From NCBI GenBank assembly GCA_003116975.1, contig BGKB01000061.1:248001-312000 (forward strand): 64,000 bases of DNA, in the 5' to 3' direction. Every line of letters begins with the position of its first letter. The first letter of the stretch is position 1. A model generated the notes under the pieces. The model had not been told where the DNA came from. It searched no databases and was given only the letters and a program-made list of their open reading frames with translations. Below, piece by piece: positions 1 to 10,863 of the stretch. This DNA comes from Aurantiochytrium sp. KH105. Lineage: Eukaryota; Sar; Bigyra; Thraustochytrida; Thraustochytriidae. The translations under genes and the position numbers were made by a program.

Positions 1-24
1 AAGAGCTTGTTCTCGTCTTGAAAC

Positions 25-1157
25 CTATCTGGTAGAAAGGCACTGCGGTTTACCACACCACATTGTTGTGGGCGTCGAGCCAAAGCTGCAGTCGCCGTTT
101 CCTGCGTTGGGGCAGTTCATGTAGCTCACCTCCCCGTTGACGCAAGCAGTGATGTAGAAGAACCTGTCGTCGAGGGGGATCTCTTCTAAGGCAAGGATCG
201 TCACGTTGTCGTCGGTCATGCGGCGCGTGTTGTCAACGCACTGCTTGTGCCACGGATTGAATCGTTTCCTGTAAAAGCTTTGCGTAAGACTTCGGAAAAG
301 AGGACTTGTTTCGTGTTTGTACCAGTCAAGGGTCGTGAATTCCCGCGCCGCTTTGCGGACGGCTGTGATGGGGAACCCCACGCCGATCGAAGCAGACACG
401 GCGAGATCGTAGAAACCAATGCCTACATGCTCGTTTAACTTGCGCCGCGAGTCATCTCTTCCGTCGTGCGCAGACGTCAGCTTCTGCACCCACGTTTCAT
501 TTGACCCCACGGCGCCTGAGAAGAAATGAGTGTGCACTGAACGCGTGCCCAAGTCATCGGGGGTGTACTTGTTGGTGGCAGGGCTTAGATGGCACTCACT
601 TTTGTTATCTGCGCCAAGCATTGACGCCTTGTATGAATCATTGCCCTTTGCGCCAACCCCTTCTGTAGCAATTCGGAAGGTGTGGTTGTCCAAGTCAAGG
701 AGAATGTCGTCTCTATTACCGGAGTCGAGCCTGCATCCAAAATTGTTTTCGAGGTTGCAAAGCTGCGCGCTAGCAGTTGGAACAAGGCCAAGGCGAGTCT
801 TGATCGTGTAATACCTGCGCGAGTTGTCTGTTGCAAGGCACCAAGGGCGGCTGTCACAAAACGCGCTGCACGCGACTCCAGTGTATCAACGCCGCTCGCG
901 GTGATCTGAACTTCCTCAAGCGCGAAGACATCCATGCGCGTCTGCCCGTCATCGCCGGATCCAAGTCCAAGGTCTTTTGGGTAGTCCTCCAACACGCACT
1001 TCGCTTCCGAAGGAAAAAATTGCAACAAACACAAAAGGGGAACTAGCAGCAGCAGCAGTAGCATCAACATGATGACGATGATGATGATGATGGCGGTACA
1101 AAGCGCGCGCGCAATCTGACTAACTTTATGGGTCTTAGATATATCGACACTGGGCAT
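25..1157 (-). CDS. Single-pass membrane protein with cysteine-rich ectodomain, frame interrupted once
   Basis: I do not recognise the family. The ATG at 1157 opens a frame with a very hydrophobic stretch (residues about 21-47, runs of I, M and L), a type II anchor or uncleaved signal. The frame then reads about 45 plausible residues up to position ~888. From there the coding-like sequence continues in a different frame: it is Cys-rich (ACSAFCDSRPWC, later CNLENNFGCRLDSG) and stays open without gaps to a TAG at 25-27. Together this gives about 375 residues: a short cytosolic tail, one membrane helix and a lumenal or extracellular domain with many Cys and several N-x-S/T sites. The switch lies near 870-888 and fits a one-base indel better than an intron, as I see no GT-AG pair there. 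It may be a sequencing error or an early pseudogene; the neighbour at 1229 is also frame-broken. Confidence 0.55.
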
Positions 1158-1228
1158 GTAGATGAGAGAGGGAGGGAGAGAAGAGATCGAGAATTCGAAT
1201 AATCGAAGCCGGGTGGCGTCATACTAGT

Positions 1229-3656
1229 TTGGCCTGCCCCATGTTTTCCATCCTCTGTCTATGGGCGTACGCCTTTAAACCATGGGCACGCTTGTTCACT
1301 GTGGTGGGACTTTCAATCCTTTTATCAACGACGTGCTACTCGCTGCCCTTCGTGAGCAATGAGCTTTTTTACTTTGACGATGGGACAGACGTCCGTGTCA
1401 AGGTAGCGGGCGTCTCTTGGATCCACGGCGTCATGGGCGTTGAGCGCGCGGTCCATATTCTGTGTGCTGCCATCGTGTGTGCTAGCTTGGTACAGGTGCC
1501 GCTCCCTCAGGAAGAGGTCGACGAAGAGGATGGATCCGTCGAAGAAGCCAAACAGGCAGGGGGCGTCTTCAACGCCCTGCTGGAGAGATACGCACATGGC
1601 CGTTTTCCTGCTCAATGTCTGCGGCATCAACAGGAATAGGCTCTCAGAGGTAATAATCAGAGGCGACTTTGTTGAAACACACTTTCACGTTTCAGCAAAA
1701 GAAGCAACTGCTTTCGTAAGGCACGCGTTGCTCATTGTGCGCATGGCCTTTTTCGCCATGGGTCTTGGGGCAGCCGCTCTCAATATGACCACACTCCGGC
1801 CGGTCCCGATTGGCTTTTCAGACAAGGCCCTGGCTCGATGCGCTGGTGCACTTGTCTTCGTCTTTCAGTTTGGGATCATCACCGCCAACTTTGTCACCAT
1901 GCACCCGCACATTTTGGCGGAAGCCGTGTCAGACAGGGTCGACTCTTCGACGCTTCGAGACCGCCACACCGAGTTTATCTTGGACGCCTGCATCGACTGG
2001 TCTCTGTCTCTCATCGGAGTGGCACTGGCTTTTGTTAGCTCACCAATTATGGACGCCGGGGACCCTCGCGCGGACAGGAACCGCTTCGTTGGGACATTCG
2101 TGTTTAACAACGTGTTTCTGGGGACGTACGGGTCCGCAGTTGCGACACGGATGGACTTTGCGCTCCAAAACGCGAACCTCAGCCACGCCTCCACGGTGGC
2201 GGCATCCTTCCTCTCGTGGTTCTGGTTTCTCTCCTTGCCGCGTCTGCCTTCGGGGAGGCGCTCCAGCGGTCTCTCTCTCACCGAGACAGGCGCGGCCCTC
2301 GCCAAGAATGCGTTTCGCGCTGCCGGTGGGACGAGAGCTCCCATCGTTATCCTCTGGCGCGTAGCCATTGCCGCCGGCGTCGTGAGTGGTGTGATCGCGT
2401 GCTTTTCTGCGAGCTCGCCTTGGTTCACATTCACGATCGAGGCAGGAACGATTCCCAAAGAGATCGGCATTCACGCCGAGAATGTGGAGGACCTCATCAG
2501 CGAGCTGAGCCACAGTGCACTTGGTGTGGTGAAGAAAATGGACCCGTGTCGGTGGTCCATCAGCAAGCCATCCGAGGCACTGAATTCAAGCATGTCGTAT
2601 GCGTACCCGCCGGAGTACAGCCACACCATGACTCACAAATCCTTCTCTCTCTCGACAGCCAAGGCCGACATCAGCGAGATGGACTGCAAGTGCAGGGCTG
2701 CAGGGGCCTGCGACTGCGAGACTATGCACGCCGCGCGGGCCCACGTTGCCACCAAAAGACAGGACAAGGCGGACTTTGCCGCGACGAGTAACATTTCATA
2801 CGTGCGCGACGAGGTCACTCACTTTCGCCAAATCACGGAAGATGTCATGTACGATGACGCAATGAAAAAGTGTCACGCGATGGAGTGTGACATCGTCTTG
2901 GGCGTTGCCGTTACCGCCGAATCAAGAATCCTCGCGAGCGGGACCGTGTGGCTGATCCCGGGCCTCGAGGACGCGATCAGCACGGCAGCCTGGTTTGGGC
3001 AGCTCGTGAATCGCGTTGGTCACGGGGTGCTCAAATACGGGCCCGACTTGCAAAGTTCTTGACAAGCCTTGCTCTAAAAATCAAATGCGTTCGTCCGTTC
3101 CTGCAGATGGTGCTGCGGCTTGCAGGTACCCGGACAAGGCGCGATACAATTTTACCATGGACCTCGCCATGATCTATGCCGCACTCGCGCTCAACTCTGC
3201 CTTTTGCGTTTTACTGGGTCTGTGGAGGAGGAAGAATATGAGGAACGTGTCGCACGTTTGGGTTCTTCACTCCTCTCTTCGCCGTGAACGTGATTATGAT
3301 GGGGCTGACGTTCGTGTTCCCCCTCGTGGCGCACGAAGTCGTCGGGCACGTGCCGTCGAAGCTTATTATGGTTGTAAAGGGGCAGATGCACGCCGGCTTT
3401 TACCTCTTGCGATACGCTTACTGCGGGAGTGCGATGAGCACCTTTTTTTTTCATCCTCGTAAGCATCGTGGACGACCTGTCACTCTTCCGGCGAAAGGCA
3501 GCCGTGTTACGCAGCCTTCTTCGAAAACCCCTTGCGTTACTATCAAGAAGGCCGTCGTCCACTGCCACTACCACTACCACGAGCACTGCCGCCAGGGCGA
3601 GCATGCTCAATCCAGGAGAGGCCTCAGACGACGACACGAAGCAGACGGCGGCGTGA
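1229..3656 (+). pseudogene. Polytopic membrane protein gene, frame-broken
   Basis: A multi-pass membrane protein of unknown family, readable in successive frames: 1229 to ~1600, ~1600 to 3060, ~3050 to 3240, ~3280 to 3440, then to a TGA at 3654-3656. Each piece continues the previous one without overlap of coding-like sequence. The longest piece (about 480 residues) holds roughly six hydrophobic segments. These are followed by a large ectodomain of about 200 residues with paired Cys (CKCRAAGACDCE) and N-glycosylation sites. Two or three more hydrophobic segments and a basic, Ser/Thr-rich tail come after it. No GT-AG intron convincingly explains the joins, so at least four indels are implied. 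Divergent from the gene ending at 1157, with only about 70 bases between starts. It could be a real gene in a poorly polished stretch; I favour a decaying gene. Confidence 0.5.
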
Positions 3657-3895
3657 ATTCAAACATTTGCGATCTCCGCACCGGTCCTTGCTTTCACGGC
3701 AGATGGGTTTACCGAGAACGTGCAGCTCGTGCATATCAGCTACGGGCCGGAAGGAGCCTTGCTCGATGTAGTGCACGCCTTTCCCGCACACAGACACCTC
3801 CTTGAAGCTGCTCACCTACAACGAAGAAAATACCTTGTGTGGCCTTATAGGCAAGGGTATCGAAGTGATGATTTCGGTCGCAATAAACGAGTTGC
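3657..3895 (+). pseudogene. Purple-acid-phosphatase-like N-terminal fragment
   Basis: In one plus frame (GCT near 3690) about 45 residues read like the Fn3-like N-terminal domain of purple acid phosphatases, where a segment of the type 'p-E-Q-V-H-i-S-x-G-p' precedes the metallophosphatase domain. Here it reads ENVQLVHISYGPEGALLD. No start codon, metal-binding motifs or downstream domain follow; the frame closes near 3895. If the resemblance is right, this is an isolated relic. The match rests on a short motif. Confidence 0.25.
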
Positions 3896-3973
3896 ATAGT
3901 TTATTTGAGGATGTAGTTCAGGTCCTCGAAACAGTTGCAGAGAGCGTCGTCGATGTGGCGTCCATCATCTTAT

Positions 3974-3993
3974 CTAACCTAACCTAACCTAAA
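3974..3993. repeat. Short CCTAA tandem (TTAGG-type)
   Basis: Three to four copies of CCTAA/TTAGG in a row. It resembles an interstitial telomere-type tract but is too short to be more than suggestive. Confidence 0.4.
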
Positions 3994-5670
3994 TCCACAA
4001 ACGACTTGATCAAGGCACCTCCGGGATCACCTTTTCCCCATCTATTCTCATGTCGAGAGCGCGCCTTTCGCTCTCAAAAGCGTCTGCAGCTGCGCTCTCA
4101 AAAGCGCGGGATCTCAACGCGCCTGAGCGAGCTCAAATTTCAAAGGTCTCAATGTCCATGTCAGCAGAGACGCCGCGGAGACGCTGCCGCGCAGGCGGGT
4201 AGGCAGCCCTGATGCGCGTGCTTGGTGGACGGTGTCGCAAGCTTGCGGTGCCCATACTCGGGCAGGCGCGCGCTCATCACCTTGCTCGGCGCGGAGTCTC
4301 GCCGCTGGGAGCAGCTTGAAGATCGAGCCAGCGAAGGTGCGTGCGGGTGCGGGTGGCGCGAGCAACGAGAGGCGAGGCGCGGGGAGGCCAAGACGCGGCT
4401 GTATCGATGGAGATGCGCATTTCGAGATGACCGCCTCGCGCTGCCCGGCGACTTGAGGATTGAATTGAACAACAGCAAGCAAGAAAGAAAGACCACCACA
4501 GCGTCTCGGACGCTGTGAAAAGCGCTTACGATGCGCGTCGCGTCCGCAGTCATGCTCTCTGTAACCTTATACTCCGTCAAGCTGATGTTTAGAAGCCGAT
4601 GCTGGCGGCCAAGCAGAGTTCAGGTCAATGAGTCGATGCGGCCACGACCGCTCGCTTTACAGTTATGTCGCTTTACAATTATGGTGTCAAACGCGTAGCG
4701 AGTGAAAGGCCCACGCACAGCGAGAAAATATTGCAAGGAGGACCGCCGTCATGTGCTGAGTCATGCATACTGTGCCCTTTGAAGCGTGCGTGCTGGGCCA
4801 ATGTCACATCGTCAAGCCTGTTGTCGCCCTGCAATGTTGCTCTGCTTTTTTGGCATATTTGAAACAAATCAGTAGCGCCAAGGCGAAGTAGTTTTTTGCA
4901 AAAGGTGTGTAGCAGACGAGCGCCGGCCTCGGTGTCGAATCTGGGATACTGTTCAGGCCAGCGCCGAAGTGTCATTGAGCCACATCACGCTTACGGGTAC
5001 GATTAGGCAAGGACACTTTTTGTTGTAGTTGCTGTTGATGCGATGGAATGAGAGGCAGAGCCGCGGCAAGGATGGCATTCGAAGCTGGCCGTGGCTAGAT
5101 AAGTCAAGTTCAGTCGGAAATTCGAGGCGCTCAGAGCAAATCGCAGTCGGCCCCATTTAGCCTCCGCGCGTCGTATCTAGATTTGTATTTTGAGTCATGA
5201 TGCCGCGGAAATTCTTACGCGGCTCTTTCATGCCAGACAAAACTTCTTTGCGACCCTATTCTTGAAGAAAAGGAAGGAACGCCGATTGGATGACGAAGCA
5301 TACTTGACGATGACCACTCGAAAAGTCGGCAGACGAAGGATTGAGTTGCTACTGTTGTCGACTGTTGTCATGGCTAGGTAAGAGATGGCAGTCTCTCTAA
5401 CATCCTCGAGAAAGTATCAATTGGAAAAGTTTCTCATCAGTACTTGAGGTGCGCTCTCCTTGCAATTAGGTGCGTTCTGCTTGCAATTTGTGACGCCGCC
5501 GCCGCATCTCCTGTAACCATAAAAAAGACCGAGAGGGTAAAAAAGTAAAGCAAAAGTTTATAAGCGAGATATTACTACTGCGTTGCAGTAAGTGATCACA
5601 AGCTGATCACAAGCAGTTAATGTCGCCCACGCAGGCATGGCACACGGTAGCGCAAAGCCGCACCGCACGA
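3994..5670. other. Intergenic, no supported gene
   Basis: Only short overlapping open frames are present, none with recognisable domains. The stretch holds a repeated CGCTCTCAAAAGCG-type motif near 4070-4106 and one copy of a dispersed 38-base repeat (4130-4167). It becomes AT-richer towards 5400-5600, just downstream of the stop of the receptor gene on the minus strand, where terminator signals would be expected. Confidence 0.5.
4130..4167 (+). repeat. Dispersed repeat copy 1
   Basis: A 38-base segment starting AGCTCAAATTTC and ending ATGTCAGCAG recurs at 11058-11095 with three mismatches by eye. The flanks do not match. Confidence 0.6.
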
Positions 5671-8600
5671 TTAGGTACTGGGTTCGATTCCTTGGACATG
5701 CAAGATGTGCACCATCCCGCCATCGTCGCCAATAAAGAAGACACTTCCTTGGCGAGCAGTATCAAAGATTGCGTGATCCGTCGTGAAGCCTATGCCTCCG
5801 CTGAGCTTCACATGCGTTCTGTTCTCGGTATTCACCAACGTCTTTGTTTCAGGTGTGATCGATGCCTCCGCTTCATCCGCGTCGAGTGCCTCGCCCGTTC
5901 GAGCGTTCCAGTAACAAGTCTCATTCTCTGACTCTGATACGATGGTGTTGCCCTGTATCGCCACGCTCCAGACCTGACCAGAGTGCCCCTTCAACACGTG
6001 CTGCTCCTCGCCCGACGTAGCGTTCCAGATGCGCACCGTGTTGTCATCGGACCCACTGACGATGGTGTCGCCCTGTATCGCCACGCTCCAGACCCAACCA
6101 GAGTGCCCCTTCAACACGTGCTGCTCCTCGCCCGACGTAGCGTTCCAGATGCGCACCGTGTTGTCATCGGACCCACTGACGATGGTGTCGCCCTGTATCG
6201 CCACGCTCAAGACCCTTCCAGAGTGCCCCTTCAACACGTGCTGCTCCTCGCCCGACGTAGCGTTCCAGATGCGCACCGTCTTGTCCTCGGACCCACTGAC
6301 GATGGTGTCGCCCTGTATCGCCACGCTCAAGACCGCATCAGAGTGCCCCTTCAACACGTGCTGCTCCTCGCCCGACGTAGCGTTCCAGATGCGCACCGTT
6401 CCGTCACGTGACCCACTGACGATGGTGTCGCCCTGTATCGCCACGCTCCAGACGGTTCCAGAGTGCCCCTTCAACACGTGCTGCTCCTCGCCCGATGTAG
6501 CGTTCCAGATGCGCACCGTGTTGTCCGTCGAGATAAACTCACCGGACCCACTGACGATGGTGTCGCCCTGTATCGCCACGCTATTGACCCAATTAGAGTG
6601 CCCCTTCAACACGTGCAGCAAGGGGTCGCGGGGATGAGCAAGGGTGACGCGAGTGGGCTCCAGCCATGGCTGATCAGGTGTTTGCAGACTACGTGCCAAG
6701 GGATCTTTCGAGTCGTGACCAAGACGCGCCAGAACTTGCGACGCAAGTTCGTTGGGATCGTAGCTGAGGGCATGCACTGCTTTGCTCAGGAAGCGCGGCG
6801 TATCACTTTCGGGCGCAAAGTAGATGTCGAGTTCGACGCAGTCGCGAATGAGGTTTCCGATTGTGGCGCGCCTTTGCGCTTCATCGTCACCGACAGAGAT
6901 GGCGCTCTGTACCCATGCAAAGTCATTCAGGAGCTCGAAAGCCTCAGCGTGCTCACCGCTCTTGACGAGGTGAAAGACGGCATGACGGAGCGAAAAAACG
7001 TCGTTCCGCGAGCTGCTGCAGTAGTCGGCCAAGGCAGTATGGCCATCTTCAACATCCACGCCAAGATTTCCGCTCAGGTCGTCATCCAGCAGCCAATCTG
7101 CCATCCGCTTGTGGATGAGCGCTACACGACCATCGCCGCCCTGGTACAAGAGATTACGCGCGTCGCCAACGATCTTTTTCGTCTTCTTCTTGGTTTTGTC
7201 AAGAATCACGGTGAGTTGCTCGACGCTCAACGGCTCGCGCGCTGCCACGATGGGAGTTAGCAATGACTGATAGGCATCCTCACCGCCCATCTTGTCGCGC
7301 AGGCGCTCAAAGTACTCTTCGAACATGCCGCCAAGCCCATTGGGGATGGCGTCTTTGTGAGAGATGTCCTGCAAGGTCAGCACTCCACCTTGTTTCTCCT
7401 CGTGCATCCGGTTCAGGGTCTCGGGAAGGAAGCTCGCCCAGAGAAAGAGACCTTCGGATCGCTTGGAAAGAATCTTGGCGCAAGAAGCAACGTCCTTTTG
7501 CTCCACGGTATCTTTCATGTCGCACAGCAAATGCTCGATGTGCTTTTCGATGTCGCGAAAGTTCTCTTTGTCCTTGAGCTCCAGCACTTTAAATTCAAGG
7601 CTATTGTTGGTGATGCCGCGCTGGATCTCGCCTTCGGGACGTGTGCTCACGACCAAGCTGAGCCATGCCGGCATCGCATCCTTCCACGTGCGAATGACCT
7701 TTCGCAAAACATCGTCGCTCTTGCTGCACTCATCGAGAGCGTCGAGCACGACCACTTGTCGCATCTGGTCTGACCCGAGCTTGGTTGCAGGATTGACGAG
7801 AATGGTCTGGAATACGTCGGCCAGAGGCTTGTCACGAATACCGTCCAAGCTCTCGGAGTCCAGTGCATCGGTAAAGCCAGGCACGCTCAGGCAGAGCTGC
7901 CATGCAATGCTCACAAGAGCCTCTTTCGGCGCAGCGGTCGTGACTTGATCATGCCGAAAGAAATGATATGCCGCAACAAAAATAGGATGGCGCTCTTTCT
8001 TGCTACGGCGCCACAAGCTACGTACACGTGACGACTTTCGGCGCGGCTCGACGCGTTCATCAGCCTTGCTCTTTTCGACATCTTCGTCAGTTTTCAGAGC
8101 GCCTCCGCGGTGGCAAAGCTCGGCCATGATGACGCTTTTGCCGACGCCACCGTCGCCCACAAGAATGAAGACGGCGCTCTTGTTGTCGCTGTACCACTTG
8201 CAGAGTTCGTCGACGATCCAGCTCCGCGTGCCGAGGGTAAAGTTTTCCGCCTTGCCCTTGGCCCATGCCTCTGAGCTGCACGGATTCAGGCGAGGATAAA
8301 TGTCGCGCATTAGAGGAGTGAGGTCCGATGAAGCCTCGGGCGTCTCGATGCGCATGCGAACGGCATTGACGAGGCTTTCGATCGCCTCGTCCGAAAAACT
8401 GCCATTCGAACATTCGGAAAGATTCACCGGTGCTTGCCTTGTGAGCGCGAGCTGAAATCGCCCATTCCACCCGGTTGCGGGCTTAGTCATGTCCTCTTCC
8501 AGCGCAGCAACAACGATGCGGTCAAATCGTTTGTTGCCAGCATATTGGAACTCCTTGAGGCAGTTATCGGCATAGTTACCGCTGTTGATCTTTTCCATGT

Positions 8601-9363
8601 ACCTTTTAGTCGCGAGAATAAGGAACACCCTCGATTTTTCGATGCCCTTTGCCATACTCTCGTCAGTGCTTCCAGACATCTCATTGTCATCGAGCCACGC
8701 TTCGAGACCTTGGTCACGCAGTTTCTGAGCAATTTCGATGGCTTTATCGTGAATGCCCCACTCATGCGAAACGAAGAAGTGAAACTCCTTGCTATCCAGA
8801 GCTGGCGAAACACGAACTTGGGCGGCATCAACTTGGGCCATGATCGCACGCATGTCAGCCTTGACGGGGTCACAGAAATCGACATAGAGTAGATTGGGCA
8901 TGTACCACGCAATCGCGCCTTTCCAGTCCTTTTGTTCATACATTGTATCGTCGATGAGGATGGGTACAAGCGCGTTCGGGAGGATCCTCGCCACTGCCTC
9001 AACGAGCTTCCAATTGTCTTCGAGTTTTTTGCTCACGAGCAGTAGAGCGACCTCGGCATTTTTGGCCTCCTCTTCAGCCTCTGCGGCGTGGCTGCCGGTG
9101 CACACGGGCACGCTGAGGTGGGGCTGAATCGCGTCAACCAGCTGCTCGGCCACGGTCTCGTCAGCGGGATCGTGTACGACGAGGACGGCGACGTCGGCGA
9201 GCACCTCAGGGGGACTACGAAGCGCCTCCGCCTGCTCAGACGCGGCAGTATGGAGCTCTGCCTCCGCCTGCGCGGCATCGTTTTCCTCGCGCTCGACGCT
9301 TGAACCTTCGTTCCCTTGCCCTCTGCCGAAGACAGCGTAGATGCTTTTTCTCAATCTTTCCAT
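5671..9363 (-). CDS. TIR-NACHT-WD40 STAND receptor (NLR-like)
   Basis: A 1230-residue signalling ATPase of the STAND class, intracellular and probably a sensor of ligands or non-self. I start it at the ATG at 9361-9363; the frame extends upstream without another ATG. Order (numbered from this Met): degenerate TIR-like fold about 56-168; a full TIR domain about 193-313 (FHFFVSHEWG, AWLDDNEMSG, RVFLILATKRY) with Glu271 in NCLKEFQYA, at the place of the SARM1 catalytic Glu; NACHT with Walker A GDGGVGKS (403-410), Walker B VVVLDALDE (537-545) and an STRPEG sensor; a helical region to about 900; six WD40 repeats 916-1158; a tail of about 70 residues. The repeats are nearly identical. In fungi and animals such proteins oligomerise through NACHT when the repeats bind a trigger, activating the N-terminal effector. 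NAD cleavage here is inferred only from the conserved Glu. Intact, with no intron visible. Confidence 0.93.
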   Translation of the reverse strand: MERLRKSIYAVFGRGQGNEGSSVEREENDAAQAEAELHTAASEQAEALRSPPEVLADVAVLVVHDPADETVAEQLVDAIQPHLSVPVCTGSHAAEAEEEAKNAEVALLLVSKKLEDNWKLVEAVARILPNALVPILIDDTMYEQKDWKGAIAWYMPNLLYVDFCDPVKADMRAIMAQVDAAQVRVSPALDSKEFHFFVSHEWGIHDKAIEIAQKLRDQGLEAWLDDNEMSGSTDESMAKGIEKSRVFLILATKRYMEKINSGNYADNCLKEFQYAGNKRFDRIVVAALEEDMTKPATGWNGRFQLALTRQAPVNLSECSNGSFSDEAIESLVNAVRMRIETPEASSDLTPLMRDIYPRLNPCSSEAWAKGKAENFTLGTRSWIVDELCKWYSDNKSAVFILVGDGGVGKSVIMAELCHRGGALKTDEDVEKSKADERVEPRRKSSRVRSLWRRSKKERHPIFVAAYHFFRHDQVTTAAPKEALVSIAWQLCLSVPGFTDALDSESLDGIRDKPLADVFQTILVNPATKLGSDQMRQVVVLDALDECSKSDDVLRKVIRTWKDAMPAWLSLVVSTRPEGEIQRGITNNSLEFKVLELKDKENFRDIEKHIEHLLCDMKDTVEQKDVASCAKILSKRSEGLFLWASFLPETLNRMHEEKQGGVLTLQDISHKDAIPNGLGGMFEEYFERLRDKMGGEDAYQSLLTPIVAAREPLSVEQLTVILDKTKKKTKKIVGDARNLLYQGGDGRVALIHKRMADWLLDDDLSGNLGVDVEDGHTALADYCSSSRNDVFSLRHAVFHLVKSGEHAEAFELLNDFAWVQSAISVGDDEAQRRATIGNLIRDCVELDIYFAPESDTPRFLSKAVHALSYDPNELASQVLARLGHDSKDPLARSLQTPDQPWLEPTRVTLAHPRDPLLHVLKGHSNWVNSVAIQGDTIVSGSGEFISTDNTVRIWNATSGEEQHVLKGHSGTVWSVAIQGDTIVSGSRDGTVRIWNATSGEEQHVLKGHSDAVLSVAIQGDTIVSGSEDKTVRIWNATSGEEQHVLKGHSGRVLSVAIQGDTIVSGSDDNTVRIWNATSGEEQHVLKGHSGWVWSVAIQGDTIVSGSDDNTVRIWNATSGEEQHVLKGHSGQVWSVAIQGNTIVSESENETCYWNARTGEALDADEAEASITPETKTLVNTENRTHVKLSGGIGFTTDHAIFDTARQGSVFFIGDDGGMVHILHVQGIEPST
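5890..6618 (-). repeat. Near-identical 120-bp WD40-coding repeats
   Basis: Six tandem units encode WD40 repeats. The four central units (about 6001-6480) are exactly 120 bp long and almost identical at nucleotide level. Differences cluster in the codons after GHS (NWVN, GTVW, DAVL, GRVL, GWVW, GQVW) and in the SGSxDx turn (RDG, EDK, DDN, DDN). The first unit carries a short insertion and the last is eroded (SESENETCYWNA). Confidence 0.95.
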
Positions 9364-10863
9364 GGTGCAACTAGCCTCACCGTCCTTTGATTCGACTGCG
9401 CGCCCCTTCTCGCGCGCGGCTGCCCCCACCCGAGGGCCGTTCCCCTCGCCCCCGCGGCTGCGCGTCCTCGACCTCGCTCTCGTGCAGCGAATTAGTTCTG
9501 CTGCTCGCGTGCAGCTCCTCTACCGCCCTCGGGGGCTGGAGCCGGGGGATAAAAATTCCAGAATACTCCCTTGTTTGGGCCTACCATGTACGAAGGTCCG
9601 AATGTGGTTCTGCTGGAGGGAGTAAAACAAGAACTGCATGCTGCGCGTGCTGCGCATTGTTTCCGAAGCCAAAAAGCCCTTCTTCTTTCCATATAAAATC
9701 TGGTGGGCGGGTGCGCGTGCACAACGCAGCCGCCACTGCCAATGGCTAGCGGCCGTTCTCCAGCGTGTCCAGCGTGCACACGTCGCGCGAGCCCGTCCGT
9801 CCGCAGCCTTTTCCCCTCACTGCATCCGCCAGTGGTGATGGGCCTGAAGGAAAAGGAAAGCGGGCCTGACCTGGAAGGCGAAGGGGGAAAGGGGGTAAAT
9901 CGAAGTAAACGATCATCATGATGAGAGTGTGTGCGGACGCTGTCGCGCCTGGCTGGCTGTTGGCGCAGCAGGCTGCTGAGAGGGAGTCGCCAAACTCGCC
10001 TGCCGCGCCAAACTCGTTGCGCGGACCGACCGAGCCTGACAGCTCTTTCACGAGGTTTATGTAGTATACTGGCTGACGCGCCAGAGTGTCTATCCGGCAG
10101 GTAGATGACGACACTGCAAACAAAGAAAGAAACAACCAACCAAGCAAATGGTCTATCGGGAACGGGCGCGTGCCCACCAGTGGCAGCTGCTCTTTTTAAG
10201 CCCTCCCTCGGCCAGATTCTTCTCTTTATGATCTCGGTAAAAAGCATCAACCAACTCGCGCGAAGCAGCCAGTCCAGCTGTGGAAGCAGGCCAACGACAA
10301 CTCGCAGAGCAATTTCCCAGCGCACGGCCTGCTCTGTCCATCAGCCAGGCGTTGTGCGGAAGAAGAGGGAGGCGCGAACAGCGTCCCGCGCGGCGAGCCT
10401 GATCAATCAGCATCGGTCGATCGAAGGCGCACGTCAAGTTGTCGGAAGGAGGGAAAGCAAGAAGAGGAAGGGGGGTCAGCAGGCAGATAGGAGCTCTGCA
10501 CGCGCGCGCAAAGTAAAGCAAAGCGTTCCATCTCCACTGACGACGTAGCGATGACAAGAGCGCTGCGCCGAGGTCCATTGAAGATTGCACGCCCGACACA
10601 AGGTCTGCAACTTTCTTTTAGAGTTTAGAGTCATGTCATTTTATGAAGTATGTGGGTTCAAATGGATTACTAGTATGCCTAAGTACGCAAGGAATGTCTG
10701 GGGAGTTTCGGTTCTGCTGAGACGAACTTGTCTGGTGGTGAAGATCGATGTTTCTCCCCACCTTAAAAGGCGTCTCGAGGATGTAGAGAAGAGCTTGATG
10801 ATCACAAATCTTTTGGCCGTGCTAGTTCGTGTTCTGAGCGATGTTAGACTTACCTTAATGTCG

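Noticed and set aside
5620-5700. Possible tRNA T-loop (GGGTTCGATTCC near 5681)
   Set aside because: T stem has a mismatch, no proper acceptor or anticodon stem pairs at the right distances, and it lies at the 3' end of the receptor coding region.
9492-10325. 277-residue minus frame upstream of the receptor gene
   Set aside because: No domain, no protein-like periodicity, and overlapping frames on both strands are equally open because of base composition.
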